Shown here piece after piece: positions 9,021-18,800 of a stretch of 64,000 nt of DNA. The DNA is taken from positions 6,262,001 to 6,326,000 of the forward strand of contig OZ244969.1 of NCBI GenBank assembly GCA_965222725.1, read 5' to 3'. Both the position numbers and the translations under genes were made by a program. How positions within the stretch are numbered: position 1 is the stretch's first letter; each line of letters begins with the position of its first letter. The notes under the pieces were generated by a model. It worked only from the letters and a program-made list of their open reading frames with translations, made no database searches and was not told the DNA's origin. Origin of the DNA: GCA-2748575 sp965222725 (lineage in GTDB: Bacteria > Pseudomonadota > Gammaproteobacteria > Pseudomonadales > Ketobacteraceae).

Positions 9021-10583
9021 TTATCCAAGTATACCCAGCCTTTTCGCCAGCCTGTGCAAATTACTGCGATTCACACCCAGTAAACCGGCCGCCTGGGACC
9101 AGTTGCCGTCCTGTTCTTTCAAGGCTTCACGAATCAACATACGCTGATAATCATCCACCATATCTTTTAGTGGCCTGAAGTCCTGCACTGCAGGCATAAC
9201 GACCTGCCCTGCCGGGGAAGATGCGGTATCAGCCGGCTCCACATCCACCCCACTGATATCAATATCCTGCACGCGGATTACTACCGGATTGGTTTTCTGT
9301 TGCGAGGCTTTCAAACTGGCCCGCAACAACAAATGCTCCAGCTCCCGCACATTGCCGGGCCAGTCATACCTCTGCAGCAGTTGCATGGCCGTGTCGTCGA
9401 TCTGAATATTATGAATACCCAGCTTGCGCTCCGCATCGTTGGTAAACTGGCGTGCCAGTTCGGGTATATCTTCCCGGTGTTCTGCCAGTGCAGGTGACTT
9501 GACCGGATACACACATAACCGGTGGTACAAATCCTGACGAAAGTTGCCTTTCTGCACTTCTTCTTCCAGGTTTCGGTTGGTGGCAGCCAGTATGCGCACA
9601 TCCACTTTGATATTTTTGTCGGAGCCAACACGTTGCAACTCGCCCTGTTGCAGGGTACGCAAAAGTTTTGCCTGCAGGCTTAGCGGCAGTTCACCAATTT
9701 CATCCAGAAATACCGTACCGCCATCCGCCAGTTCAAATTTGCCGGCACGATTCTGCACGGCACCGGTAAAGGCGCCTTTTACATGGCCAAACAATTCACT
9801 TTCCGCCACGGACTCAGCAAGCGCAGCACAATTTACATGGATCAGCGGTTTACCGGCACGGGACGATTGTTGATGAATAGACTTGGCCACCAGTTCCTTA
9901 CCGGTGCCGGTTTCACCGGTGATCAATACGGTAAGATCTGAAGCGGCTACCAGTTGAATTTCATTTCGCAAGCGCTGCATTACTTCGCTGTTGCCCAGTA
10001 GCTGGCTGTTAACAGTCAACGCCTCGCGCATCATTTCCGCCGCGATCTGGCGATCATGGCGGGATTGTTTTTCCAGAGAAGCAATCATGGTGGCATTGCG
10101 GATAGTGGCGGCAGCCAGTGCCGCAAAGGTCGCCACCGTGACGTTCTCCACTTCTGCAAAGGCTTCTGCGTCCAGTGAATCCAGCGTTAGCACACCCACT
10201 AACGTATCTTCCACATAGAGAGAACACCCCATGCAGGCATGCACATCCAGTTTTTTGTGGCGATCCGTTAACAGCAAACCATCGAAAGGATCCGGCAGGT
10301 CCGTGTCCGCAGGAAAGCGCACCGGTTTGCGTGATACCAGAATGGCTTCCAGGCGAGGATGCTTATCAACAGGAAAGGTTTTCTGCATCACGTCCGGCAA
10401 CAGGCCATCCACGGCCACGGGTGTGAGCACACCATCATGGTAGGCCAGCAGTGCACAGGCGTCGCAGGGCAGCACTTCGTTCAGGGCCACAATCAATCGC
10501 TGGTACTGGGTACCTTTGGGCAGACTGGCACTGAGATCCAGTGCAATCTGGAGCAGGGCATTTTCGAGTTTGGCTTTCATCAT
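9021..10583 (-). CDS. norR: Nitric-oxide-responsive sigma-54 activator NorR
   Basis: A 520-residue enhancer-binding protein. The N-terminal GAF domain keeps the residues that hold the NO-sensing iron in NorR: Arg77, Asp98 and Asp101 in PDPFDG, Cys117 and Asp135. The AAA+ domain has Walker A GETGTGKE (223-230) and the sigma-54 contact loop GAFTGA (270-275). A Fis-type helix-turn-helix ends the protein (about 475-515). It is divergent from nnrS-hemN. A NorR palindrome and a sigma-54 promoter lie in the shared region, so those genes are its probable targets; no norVW or norCB is visible here. Confidence 0.95.
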   Translation of the reverse strand: MMKAKLENALLQIALDLSASLPKGTQYQRLIVALNEVLPCDACALLAYHDGVLTPVAVDGLLPDVMQKTFPVDKHPRLEAILVSRKPVRFPADTDLPDPFDGLLLTDRHKKLDVHACMGCSLYVEDTLVGVLTLDSLDAEAFAEVENVTVATFAALAAATIRNATMIASLEKQSRHDRQIAAEMMREALTVNSQLLGNSEVMQRLRNEIQLVAASDLTVLITGETGTGKELVAKSIHQQSSRAGKPLIHVNCAALAESVAESELFGHVKGAFTGAVQNRAGKFELADGGTVFLDEIGELPLSLQAKLLRTLQQGELQRVGSDKNIKVDVRILAATNRNLEEEVQKGNFRQDLYHRLCVYPVKSPALAEHREDIPELARQFTNDAERKLGIHNIQIDDTAMQLLQRYDWPGNVRELEHLLLRASLKASQQKTNPVVIRVQDIDISGVDVEPADTASSPAGQVVMPAVQDFRPLKDMVDDYQRMLIREALKEQDGNWSQAAGLLGVNRSNLHRLAKRLGILG

Positions 10584-10660
10584 GAATTAATACATCCGTT
10601 GCCGAATCAAAATCACCCGGCCATGTTATCAATAGATGACACCTGTTGATATGGCTCGAG

Positions 10661-10671
10661 GTCAATTTGAC
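10661..10671. promoter_or_regulatory. NorR enhancer site
   Basis: GTCAATTTGAC is an exact GTCA-N3-TGAC palindrome, the core of known NorR sites. It lies about 75 bases upstream of the sigma-54 promoter at 10736, a normal enhancer distance. E. coli norVW has three such sites; I found only one exact copy here. Confidence 0.75.
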
Positions 10672-10735
10672 CACAAACAGCACTCATTTTCAGCAACGCC
10701 AAATCTTATTTCAATAAAATCAACAAGATAAAAAG

Positions 10736-10751
10736 CGGCCCGCTATTTGCT
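10736..10751 (+). promoter_or_regulatory. Sigma-54 promoter of nnrS-hemN
   Basis: CGGCCCGCTATTTGCT fits the consensus TGGCAC-N5-TTGCA with GG at 10737-10738 and GC at 10749-10750, the exact -24/-12 spacing. It lies 69 bases before the chosen nnrS start and downstream of the NorR palindrome. Together these predict NO-dependent, sigma-54-dependent transcription. Confidence 0.75.
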
Positions 10752-10819
10752 ATCTGTTATTTGCTGTTAGTCCGTTAGATGGAATGAGACTGAGTCACCT
10801 CAACAAATCAGGAAAGCCT

Positions 10820-12010
10820 ATGATTCCCCTGGCACAAACCACCACCGACAAACTCCCTGTTCCGGTATTGCGGCTGGCCTTTCGCCCCCTGTTTTTGCTG
10901 GCCGCCCTGTTTGCGCTACTGGCTGTTGGCGGCTGGGCCGGCGTGTTGCTGGGCTGGTACTTCGAGCCTTATGGTGGCAGCTACTGGTGGCATGCCCATG
11001 AAATGCTGTTCGGCTTTGTGGCCGCGGTGATTGCCGGCTTTTTGCTGACGGCCGTACAGAACTGGACCGGCGTACCCGGACTGAAAGGCAACGCCCTGCT
11101 TGGCCTGGTAAGCCTGTGGTTACTGGGTCGTGTACTGATTGCCGCCAACGTTGACGGATTAACCCAAATCACCGCGCTGGTGGACCTGTCTTTTTTACCG
11201 GTAGCGGCGGCCTGCCTGGCACGGTCAGTGCTCAAGGTAAAGCAATACCGCAATCTGATTTTTGTGCCCATGCTGCTGGGTATGACACTGAGCAACCTGT
11301 ACATGCATATGGCCGTGTTGCTGAAAGAACCTGCCTGGTTGCAGACCGGCAGCCATGCCATGGTGATGCTGGTAACCGCCATTATGTGTGTGATCGGCGG
11401 CCGGGTGTTCCCCATGTTCACCGCCAATGGCACAGGCACCTTCAAAGTGCCACCACTGCCCTGGCTGGAAAAACTGTCACTGATCAGTATCGGCCTGTTG
11501 GCCATCGCGTTTCTGCTGCCGGTCAACCTGCCCGACACATTACTCCTGACATTGCTGCTGGTAGCCGGTATCGCTCACTTGATCCGCTGGGTACGCTGGC
11601 GCTTCTGGGTAACCTTTGGTACGCCTTTGGTGTGGTCCCTGCACGCCGCCTATGTTTGCATTCCCATTGGTCTGCTGTTGCTGGCCCTGCATATCAGTAC
11701 CGGCGTTATCAGTTTTTCTATGGCCATGCATGTGATTACCGTGGGTGCTATGGGTGGCATGATTCTGTCAATGATATCGCGGGTATCCCTGGGCCATACC
11801 GGGCGCATGATTCAGGTAGGGCGCTGGATGGCCGTCGCTTTTCTGTTGATGGTGCTGGCGCTGTTAAGCCGGACCTTGCTGACCGCGCTTTTACCCGGCA
11901 TGACCCCTGTGTTTCTGTCCGCTGTTTTCTGGTGCCTGGCCTTTGCCATGTTCCTGATCAAATACGTTCCCGTTCTTACCCAACCCCGAGTGGATGGCGC
12001 CCATGGATAA
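10820..12010 (+). CDS. nnrS: NnrS family heme- and copper-containing membrane protein
   Basis: A 396-residue polytopic inner-membrane protein with about 12 hydrophobic helices. It is associated with relief of nitrosative stress in denitrifiers and Vibrio. Family marks: the N-terminal AFRPLFLLAA block, HAHEMLFGF with paired histidines (heme or metal ligand candidates), and GGRVFPMFTANG. The ATG at 10820 is chosen because AGGAAA lies just before it; the frame is open to an upstream ATG at 10784. It overlaps hemN by 8 bases, showing a shared transcript driven from the sigma-54 promoter at 10736. Confidence 0.93.
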   Translation: MIPLAQTTTDKLPVPVLRLAFRPLFLLAALFALLAVGGWAGVLLGWYFEPYGGSYWWHAHEMLFGFVAAVIAGFLLTAVQNWTGVPGLKGNALLGLVSLWLLGRVLIAANVDGLTQITALVDLSFLPVAAACLARSVLKVKQYRNLIFVPMLLGMTLSNLYMHMAVLLKEPAWLQTGSHAMVMLVTAIMCVIGGRVFPMFTANGTGTFKVPPLPWLEKLSLISIGLLAIAFLLPVNLPDTLLLTLLLVAGIAHLIRWVRWRFWVTFGTPLVWSLHAAYVCIPIGLLLLALHISTGVISFSMAMHVITVGAMGGMILSMISRVSLGHTGRMIQVGRWMAVAFLLMVLALLSRTLLTALLPGMTPVFLSAVFWCLAFAMFLIKYVPVLTQPRVDGAHG

Positions 12011-13385
12011 ATCACCGGAATTCAGCGCTGAATTACTGCAGCGCTATAATCAACCTGTTCCCCGTTACACCTCCTACCCCACGGCACCGCAATTTTCCGA
12101 GGCGGTGTCGGTGCCCGCCTGGGAACAGGCAGTGGCTTCAAGGGGCAATAAAGCGAACCCCTGGTCGTTGTACTTTCACATTCCTTTTTGCCGGTCGCTG
12201 TGTTTTTACTGTGCCTGCAATAAGATTATTACTCCCACGCAGTCCCGCAGCTTTCCCTATCTTGATCATCTTTTTCAGGAACTGGATCTGGTCAGCAGCA
12301 AGCTGAATCAGAACGACCGCCAGGTTAGCCAGATCCATCTTGGCGGGGGCACACCCACGTTTTTAACCCCCCGACAGCTAACGGATTTGTGGCATCGCAT
12401 CAACGATCATTTTCAGCTGCAGAGCGATGGCGAATACGGTATTGAGATTGATCCCCGGGCAGCTGATTGCAATACCATAAAACACCTGACCGAACTGGGC
12501 TTTAATCGTATGAGCTTCGGTATCCAGGATTTTGATCCGGAAGTACAGAAAGCCATTAACCGCATTCAAAGTACCAAAGACACCTTCGATCAGATTAATA
12601 CCGCCAGAGCCCATGGCGTGAGTTCAGTCAATGTGGATCTGATTTACGGGCTGCCACTGCAAACCATTCAGTCTTTTTCCAGAACACTGGACACTGTTAT
12701 CAGTGAACGACCGGATCGTATCGCCGTGTATGGCTATGCGCATTTGCCACAAATGTTTCGTGCTCAGCGGCAGATCGAAAAGCATGACTTGCCCTCCGAA
12801 CAGGAAAAGCTTGCACTACTGGAACTGGCCATCAATAAATTTCGGGCGGCAGGTTATGAATATATCGGCATGGATCACTTTGCCCTGCCGGGCGATGAAC
12901 TGGCCCGGGCGAAAAGAGAAGGCTCCTTACAGCGTAATTTTCAGGGCTACTCCACCCGGCAGGAATGCGACATGCTGGGGTTTGGCGTAACCTCTATCGG
13001 CAAGGTGGCAAACCTTTACTACCAGAACCTGAAAACAGAAAAAGAGTATTTCATGGCACTCGACAAGGATCAGCTGCCCATCACCAAAGGGTATGAGCTA
13101 ACCGGAGACGATACCCTGCGCCGCAGCATTATCATGAAACTGATGTGCCAGGGAAATCTCGACCTGAAAGCCTTTGAGCAGGAAAGCGGTTACTCCTTTT
13201 TTCAGTACTTTGCCAAAGAGATACCCGAACTCCTGCAACTGGCCGAAGACCGGTTGATTAACCTGAACGACTGGCAGATTGAAATAACACGCAAAGGCCA
13301 GTTGCTGCTCAGAAACATCTGCCATGTGTTTGATGCGTATCGCACCACGGCATGCCCCCAGCGAATACACACTCAGGCTATCTGA
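12003..13385 (+). CDS. hemN: Oxygen-independent coproporphyrinogen III oxidase
   Basis: A 460-residue cytosolic radical-SAM enzyme that turns coproporphyrinogen III into protoporphyrinogen IX without oxygen. The cluster motif reads C63-x3-C67-x2-C70-x-C72, the same pattern and place as E. coli HemN, and the GGGTPTFL motif follows. The RYTSYPTAPQF N-terminus is diagnostic of true HemN rather than HemW. The ATG at 12003 overlaps the end of nnrS; another ATG exists at 11994. Heme supply under low oxygen or nitrosative conditions fits its linkage to norR and nnrS. Confidence 0.97.
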   Translation: MDKSPEFSAELLQRYNQPVPRYTSYPTAPQFSEAVSVPAWEQAVASRGNKANPWSLYFHIPFCRSLCFYCACNKIITPTQSRSFPYLDHLFQELDLVSSKLNQNDRQVSQIHLGGGTPTFLTPRQLTDLWHRINDHFQLQSDGEYGIEIDPRAADCNTIKHLTELGFNRMSFGIQDFDPEVQKAINRIQSTKDTFDQINTARAHGVSSVNVDLIYGLPLQTIQSFSRTLDTVISERPDRIAVYGYAHLPQMFRAQRQIEKHDLPSEQEKLALLELAINKFRAAGYEYIGMDHFALPGDELARAKREGSLQRNFQGYSTRQECDMLGFGVTSIGKVANLYYQNLKTEKEYFMALDKDQLPITKGYELTGDDTLRRSIIMKLMCQGNLDLKAFEQESGYSFFQYFAKEIPELLQLAEDRLINLNDWQIEITRKGQLLLRNICHVFDAYRTTACPQRIHTQAI

Positions 13386-13545
13386 CAATTTGCAAGCAAC
13401 AGGTTCACAGCTAAACAATTGAATCTTCTGCTGCCTTTTGTCGGCTGTAGTAGTCGACGGTAGTAGTTGGTGGCTGCGGTTGGTTCGCCTATTCCCTGTG
13501 GATACGTTAGACTTATGGCTATCAACATCATCGCCATTGAGAACC

Positions 13546-14493
13546 ATGCTATACAGATCCCTTTTTACATCCCTCATCGTGCTATTCACTCTGTCAGCCC
13601 CCGTTCAGGCAAAAACCGGGGAAGACACCACTAAAGCACCGCTACTACTGGCAAGCCTTGACCGTGACAAGCTGCAACTGGGCGCAGTCAAAGCCGCCAT
13701 AGTTGACCTGGAAAGCGGTAACATCCTGTTTTCAAAGCATTCTGACTGGGTAACGCCGATTGCCTCCATTACCAAACTCATGACCGCCATGGTGGTACTG
13801 GACAGTGACCAGCCGTTAAATGAATGGGTGGAGATCCCCGAACCGGATCGTGAGACCCGCAAGAACGCCTACTCCAGAATCCGAATTGGCTCCAAACTGA
13901 AACGGGGCGACCTGCTGAGGCTGGCCCTGATGTCGTCCGAAAACCTGGCAGCCTACACCCTTGCCCACAGTTACACCGGGGGCAAAGACGCCTTTATTGA
14001 CGCCATGAACCGCAAAGCCGACGCATTGGGCATGCAAAACACCCGTTTTGTCGACCCCAGCGGATTGTCGTCTGCCAACGTTTCCACTGCTGCTGATCTT
14101 GTAAAAATGGTAACGGCTGCAGCCGGTTACGAAAAAATCCGCGAGTATTCCACCACACCCCGGTTCACAGCACGCTTCAGCAAGCCCCGCTACTCTCTGG
14201 GCTATGGCAATACCAACCGCCTGGTGCACCGCAGCAGCTGGGAAATCGGCCTGTCCAAAACCGGCTATCTCACTGAAGCTGGCCGCTGCCTGGTATTGCT
14301 GAGTGAGTTTGAAGGTAACCAGATTGCCATGGTGCTGCTAGACGCCTTCGGCAAACTCACCCCACTGGGCGATGCCGGTCGCGTGAAACGCTGGGTAACC
14401 CAGGGCAACAGCGGCAGTATTGCCGGCGCAGCTTTGCGCTATGAACAGCAAAAAGCCAAAGAGTATGCCGCACAGTCGCTGGCATCTGAGTAA
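13546..14493 (+). CDS. pbpG: D-alanyl-D-alanine endopeptidase, PBP7/8 type
   Basis: A 315-residue periplasmic peptidase that cleaves D-Ala-meso-DAP cross-links in peptidoglycan. A signal peptide (about residues 1-21, ending VQA) precedes the S11 peptidase domain with SITK (Ser74, Lys77), SEN (Ser131) and KTG (Lys238). It lacks the C-terminal beta domain of PBP5, as PBP7 does. The frame is open upstream to 13438, but the ATG at 13546 gives a clean signal peptide. Between hemN and this gene are 160 bases without a visible gene, so it likely has its own promoter. Confidence 0.93.
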   Translation: MLYRSLFTSLIVLFTLSAPVQAKTGEDTTKAPLLLASLDRDKLQLGAVKAAIVDLESGNILFSKHSDWVTPIASITKLMTAMVVLDSDQPLNEWVEIPEPDRETRKNAYSRIRIGSKLKRGDLLRLALMSSENLAAYTLAHSYTGGKDAFIDAMNRKADALGMQNTRFVDPSGLSSANVSTAADLVKMVTAAAGYEKIREYSTTPRFTARFSKPRYSLGYGNTNRLVHRSSWEIGLSKTGYLTEAGRCLVLLSEFEGNQIAMVLLDAFGKLTPLGDAGRVKRWVTQGNSGSIAGAALRYEQQKAKEYAAQSLASE

Positions 14494-14531
14494 AGAAATA
14501 TTTGATCCGCATTTTGCGGAGGGAGCACCCG

Positions 14532-14894
14532 ATGGAAATCAAAGAAGGCCAAGTCTGGAAATACGACAACCGCCCCGGCGAAGAGGAATCCCGAGTAATC
14601 ATTCTGAAACTGGATGAAGAAAATGATGGGTCTGTGATCGTTCATGTACAGGTGCTTGGGCTGGATATCAACAATCCCAACAGCGATGAAAGCATCGAAG
14701 AAATCACCCATATGCCCTTTACCCGGGAAGCGGCTGAGTCCAGCCTGCTGGAGCTGATGGGTGAAACCGAACTGCCCAGCTATGAAGACGGCTACGATGA
14801 CTGGAAACAGGAACATGAGGCGGGTAATGCCGGTGTGTTTTCCATCACCATTGGTGAGTCGGTGAAGTATATGGATGAAACGTTAAACGGGTAG
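14532..14894 (+). CDS. Conserved acidic protein of unknown function
   Basis: A 120-residue acidic soluble protein. GGAGGGA at 14518-14524 sets the ATG at 14532. It opens with a small beta-rich part (EGQVWKYDNRPGEEESRVIIL) that resembles the short modules seen in some type VI immunity-like or stress proteins, but I recognise no family. Acidic residues dominate the C-terminal third. It lies 38 bases after pbpG and may be co-transcribed. An immunity-like or house-keeping role cannot be told apart from sequence. Confidence 0.75.
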   Translation: MEIKEGQVWKYDNRPGEEESRVIILKLDEENDGSVIVHVQVLGLDINNPNSDESIEEITHMPFTREAAESSLLELMGETELPSYEDGYDDWKQEHEAGNAGVFSITIGESVKYMDETLNG

Positions 14895-14936
14895 GAAACC
14901 CATCGCTGTGGCCGCGGCAATAAAGTGCTGCGGCTA

Positions 14937-15317
14937 ATGAAACACAACCTTAACAAAGCGGGTTACGCTCAAGTAGGAACTGCTGTAAAGAAGGAAGCAA
15001 AAACGAAAGGATTTCTGCTGTCGCTTGTAACCCTGATCGGATTTGGCGCCTTCACCGCCTACGCATCCATCACTTCTGATATTTCCCTGATTGAATTCGG
15101 CGCCAGACTAATTGCCAACACTCAGACAGCGCAGGTGGTTATTGATCTGTATATTGCCTGCATTTTGATTGGGATCTGGATGTATCACGATGCTGTCAGC
15201 CGGAGAAAATCCGTTTACTATCTGGTTCCGTTTTATTTGATCACGGCGGTGTATGCGTGTATCGGGCTTTTGTTGTATCTGGTGTTCAGGCAGTGGGGTG
15301 TTATGCGAGATCGTTAA
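14937..15317 (+). CDS. DUF2834-type membrane protein
   Basis: About 126 residues with three to four hydrophobic helices. The middle block matches DUF2834: a helix ending near ANTQTAQVVIDLYIA, then IGIWMYHDA and a final PFYLITAVYACIGLLLYLV helix. Function of the family is unknown. The N-terminal 25 residues are basic and cytosolic. Start uncertain: a GTG at 14925 and the ATG at 14937 are both possible and neither has a clear ribosome-binding site. Confidence 0.75.
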   Translation: MKHNLNKAGYAQVGTAVKKEAKTKGFLLSLVTLIGFGAFTAYASITSDISLIEFGARLIANTQTAQVVIDLYIACILIGIWMYHDAVSRRKSVYYLVPFYLITAVYACIGLLLYLVFRQWGVMRDR

Positions 15318-15369
15318 TTGCAATGTAGTGGGTGGTAGTGTTCACATGACTCGCCATCAATCCCTTAAA

Positions 15370-15825
15370 CTACTTCCGAAAAGCTCTAGTAATTTCAGCA
15401 TTTTCATCAACCTCAAAACTCAACTCAGGGTCTTCAAGGCCCCTAATCAAGAATGGAATAACCAACTCGTTCATCTTCTTATTTTCAAAAAATGAAAATT
15501 GACATATCAGAGTAAGATCATTCCTCAACCGATCTTCGTCTGGCGAAATAGATATTAACTCCATCAACCTGCCAACATCGCCAGCCATATCGATTGAAAA
15601 ATATGCAGGCATAGGACTCATTCGAGAAGTTCCAACCCGGGTATATTCCCTTGATTTTAACTTGTCCACGAGCTTTTGCGCTTCGACCAGACTAATCTGA
15701 CCCAACGCTAAATCTCCATTAACCTGACCATCAGAAACGACTAAACAGGTATTATGGGAAGACAAACTATCTAACAATTTATCCCACATCCCATTAACCG
15801 AATATGGATCCACGGGCATGTACAT
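15370..15825 (-). CDS. Candidate immunity protein for the VgrG-linked toxin
   Basis: A 151-residue soluble protein with no family I recognise and no signal peptide. A full AGGAGGT ribosome-binding site lies inside the last codons of vgrG, and the ATG at 15825 comes one base after the vgrG stop, so translation is tightly coupled. It is as AT-rich as the toxin end of vgrG. Position right behind a polymorphic effector, small size and lack of homology by eye are what type VI immunity genes look like; the role is inferred. If the toxin acts in the periplasm, a signal peptide would be expected, and none is seen, which argues for a cytosolic target. Confidence 0.7.
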   Translation of the reverse strand: MYMPVDPYSVNGMWDKLLDSLSSHNTCLVVSDGQVNGDLALGQISLVEAQKLVDKLKSREYTRVGTSRMSPMPAYFSIDMAGDVGRLMELISISPDEDRLRNDLTLICQFSFFENKKMNELVIPFLIRGLEDPELSFEVDENAEITRAFRK

Positions 15826-15826
15826 T

Positions 15827-18800
15827 TCAATTACCTCCTAAAGTTCTTGTATTAACTTTTCCACCATATGGACGCTGGTAATAACGCTCAACTATATAGT
15901 TTTTTTCATTAAGGTAATTTTTAATAAGTGCCTTTCTTGCATCGACATCACCAACCTCTCTGGCTGTTCGAATTTCTCCCAAATACTGTCTCCTTTCTGT
16001 TGAAAGAATGAGTTCTGGTTTCTTGAAATACTCAATATATCGAGGATAACCCAATGCCTGATGATCCAAGAAATGCCCATACTCATGCCTCAATGCTGAT
16101 ATAGAAAACTCATTTGGCAATAGAATTTCATTTCCGGAAGGCCCTCCAGCCGTGTTTGGAGAAAACGCTATTGAGTCATCACCATATTTGACTGTAACGT
16201 TGTTTGCTTCTAAATCGTCAAGAATAGCCTTGTATTCCGCAGGATGGCTTTTTTTAGCCGGCCCCATTGAATCCAGGAGAGGGTCTGCTTGAGAGTTAAA
16301 AAGCAAACTGGCTGTGTTTGAATCAACTTCTCTTCCCGATACATCACTCCCCCCACCCTTTGCAGGATCATATAACTTACCACTTTCACCCGAATCCGCT
16401 AACTCCTGATCCACCACCCGGTTCCCGGCCGCCTGATCATGAAACCCACCATCAAGATCATCGGCCTTTTTCCAGCCAGGGCTGTCCGCAGCATCCGGCA
16501 TTGCTTTTTGCATTTTACCGGCTTTACCGACTGCACCACCACCCAGCACCATCTCGCCCCCAAAGGCGAACAGGTCAAATGCGATTTCATGGCCCGGCTG
16601 GCTGGCAAAGTCTTCTGCGGCATCCGCAATCTTGCCGGGGTTTTCGTACAGGTCAACAACACCATCCACCAGTGCTTCACGGGCTTTGGGATCGGTGAGC
16701 AGCTGGCCGAGTCCGGCGGCACCGGAGACAATACCGGTGCCCAGTTTGGCGGGGGTTTTCAGCGCGGCGGCGGCAAAACGTATCAGCTCCGGGGTGGCGG
16801 GGTCTTCGCCCACCTGATCGAAGCTTTCCATAGTGTCGTCCTGCCATTGGGCCCATTCGGCAAAGGTTTCTGCCAGCACGTTTTTGCGGGCCTGCGTCAG
16901 TTCCGGCGGCGGGGTTTGCTCACCGGTATCGGCACGCTGGGCAACGAACGCTGCCTGACTCCTGGCGGCGGATTCCAGGGTGTATTTTTTAGCGGCGCCC
17001 CGCTGAAAGGTCAGCCCATCCCAGTCGTGGGGATCGGTGGGATCCGGCAGTGATTCCTGCTTGCCGGCGTTGTCGTCGTCCGGCAGCACCGGCATTTCCG
17101 GTGCCTGGGGAGACGCACCGCCGGCGGAGCCACCGCCGCCGCCTTCATTGATACGCACTACCGGGCCGGTGATGGAAACACCGGAGGGGTCCAGCGTTAT
17201 AAAGCTGCCGCCGACTTTCACCGACAGGGACATGCCGGCCTGCAATACCGTACGCATACCACCTTTGATATGCAGCATATTGCCCACCTGAATCACTTCC
17301 GCCCCGGAGATTTTCATCTGCATGTCCTTGCCCGATGAAAACGACAGGTTCTGTCCGGTTTTCTGGTTCAGATTGCCTTGTACTGTCTGGTGGCAGTCCT
17401 TGCTGACCGAGGTGTGGTTGTTCTTTTTCACCTGCTGGTGATGATCGCCCTTGACCCATTGCTGCCAGCGGTTTTTTACCCGGATATCCAGGTTTTTCTC
17501 GGCCCGCAGAAACAGTTTTTCCTTGTCTTTGCGGTCCTCTATGCGCAGCTCATTAAATCCGCTACCCCGTTCGGAGGACTGGGTTTTAATACCACTGCGG
17601 GATTTATGTCGGGGCAAAGCATAGGGCGGCTTGTTGATACTGTTGTAAACCGAGCCGGTCACCAGCGGCCGCGACGGATCGCCTTCCTCGAAACTGACAA
17701 TCACCTCCTGCCCGACCCGCGGGAGTGCCAGTGCGCCCCAGCTTTTTCCTGCCAGGCCCTGACTGACCCGCAGCCAGCAAGAGGTTTTTTCATCGGCCTG
17801 GCCGTGCCGGTCCCAGTGAAACTGGACTTTGATGCGGCCATGCTTGTCGGTGTAGATCTCATTACTGGAGGGCCCGGTGACAACGGCTGTTTGCACTCCC
17901 CGTACTCGGGGAAACACCTCCGGGAGTGGCGGCCGGAACAGGACGCCTTTGGGAATGGCAGTGCCCTGGCAGCTGAATTCACTGACCTGTGGATTGGCCA
18001 GGGCTTCAGCCGACTGGGGCAAGTGGCCTTCAACACGATAATCCACCAGCAGCCAGCTTTGGTTCACACCGGTCCGGGGATGCTCCCTCACCTCAAACAG
18101 GCTCCCCACCGCCAGGCGGGTATCGTCGCTGTGAAAGCCGATGGTTTCCGCCAGGCTGCTGTGGCTTTCCTGCAGCCGGGTTTTCAGGCGATTAGCCTCA
18201 CCTTCGTTCCGGCACCGGGCCAGGCGGTATTGATAGGACTCCAGGTCGCCGAAATCCCGGCTACCACCGCCATCTGTGGTGGTACGCAAACTCAGATTGG
18301 GTTTTTCAAAGGAATAATCGCCGACATTGACATCATTCACAGTCACCCGCCGGCGATGATTCAGCTGCCGGATCATGCTTTCATCCCGGGCGCCCCGCTC
18401 TTCCTGACAATAGCCGATCTGCGGGTTGCCGGGGATGGGCCTGAACAGTCCCACATGATCTGAAAACACCAGACAGTGTTTATCCAGGCTGTGAACAAAA
18501 TGGAAGTGAATGCCCTCTTCCGCCAGCAGACGCGCAATGAAATCAAACTCGGTTTCGCCGTACTGCACGCAGTATTCCCGCGCGGCACCGGGGGCTTTCA
18601 GATCCCAGCGATACTGGTTGCCTTCAAATCCGGCGTCCTTCAGCAACCGGGTAACAATATCCTGCACGGACTCCTGCTGGAAAATCCGGTGGCCCGAGCG
18701 ATGAACCAGGCTGTACAGCTGCGGTGCCAGGGTAAATTCATAAACAAACTCCTGCCCCACCCTGGCCTTCTGTTTGGCGGTCACCATCATGCCGTGAATC

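Noticed and set aside
17378..18463. 361-codon plus-strand frame
   Set aside because: It is the reverse-strand shadow of the VgrG core, with no ribosome-binding site and a composition set by the GC-rich codons of vgrG.
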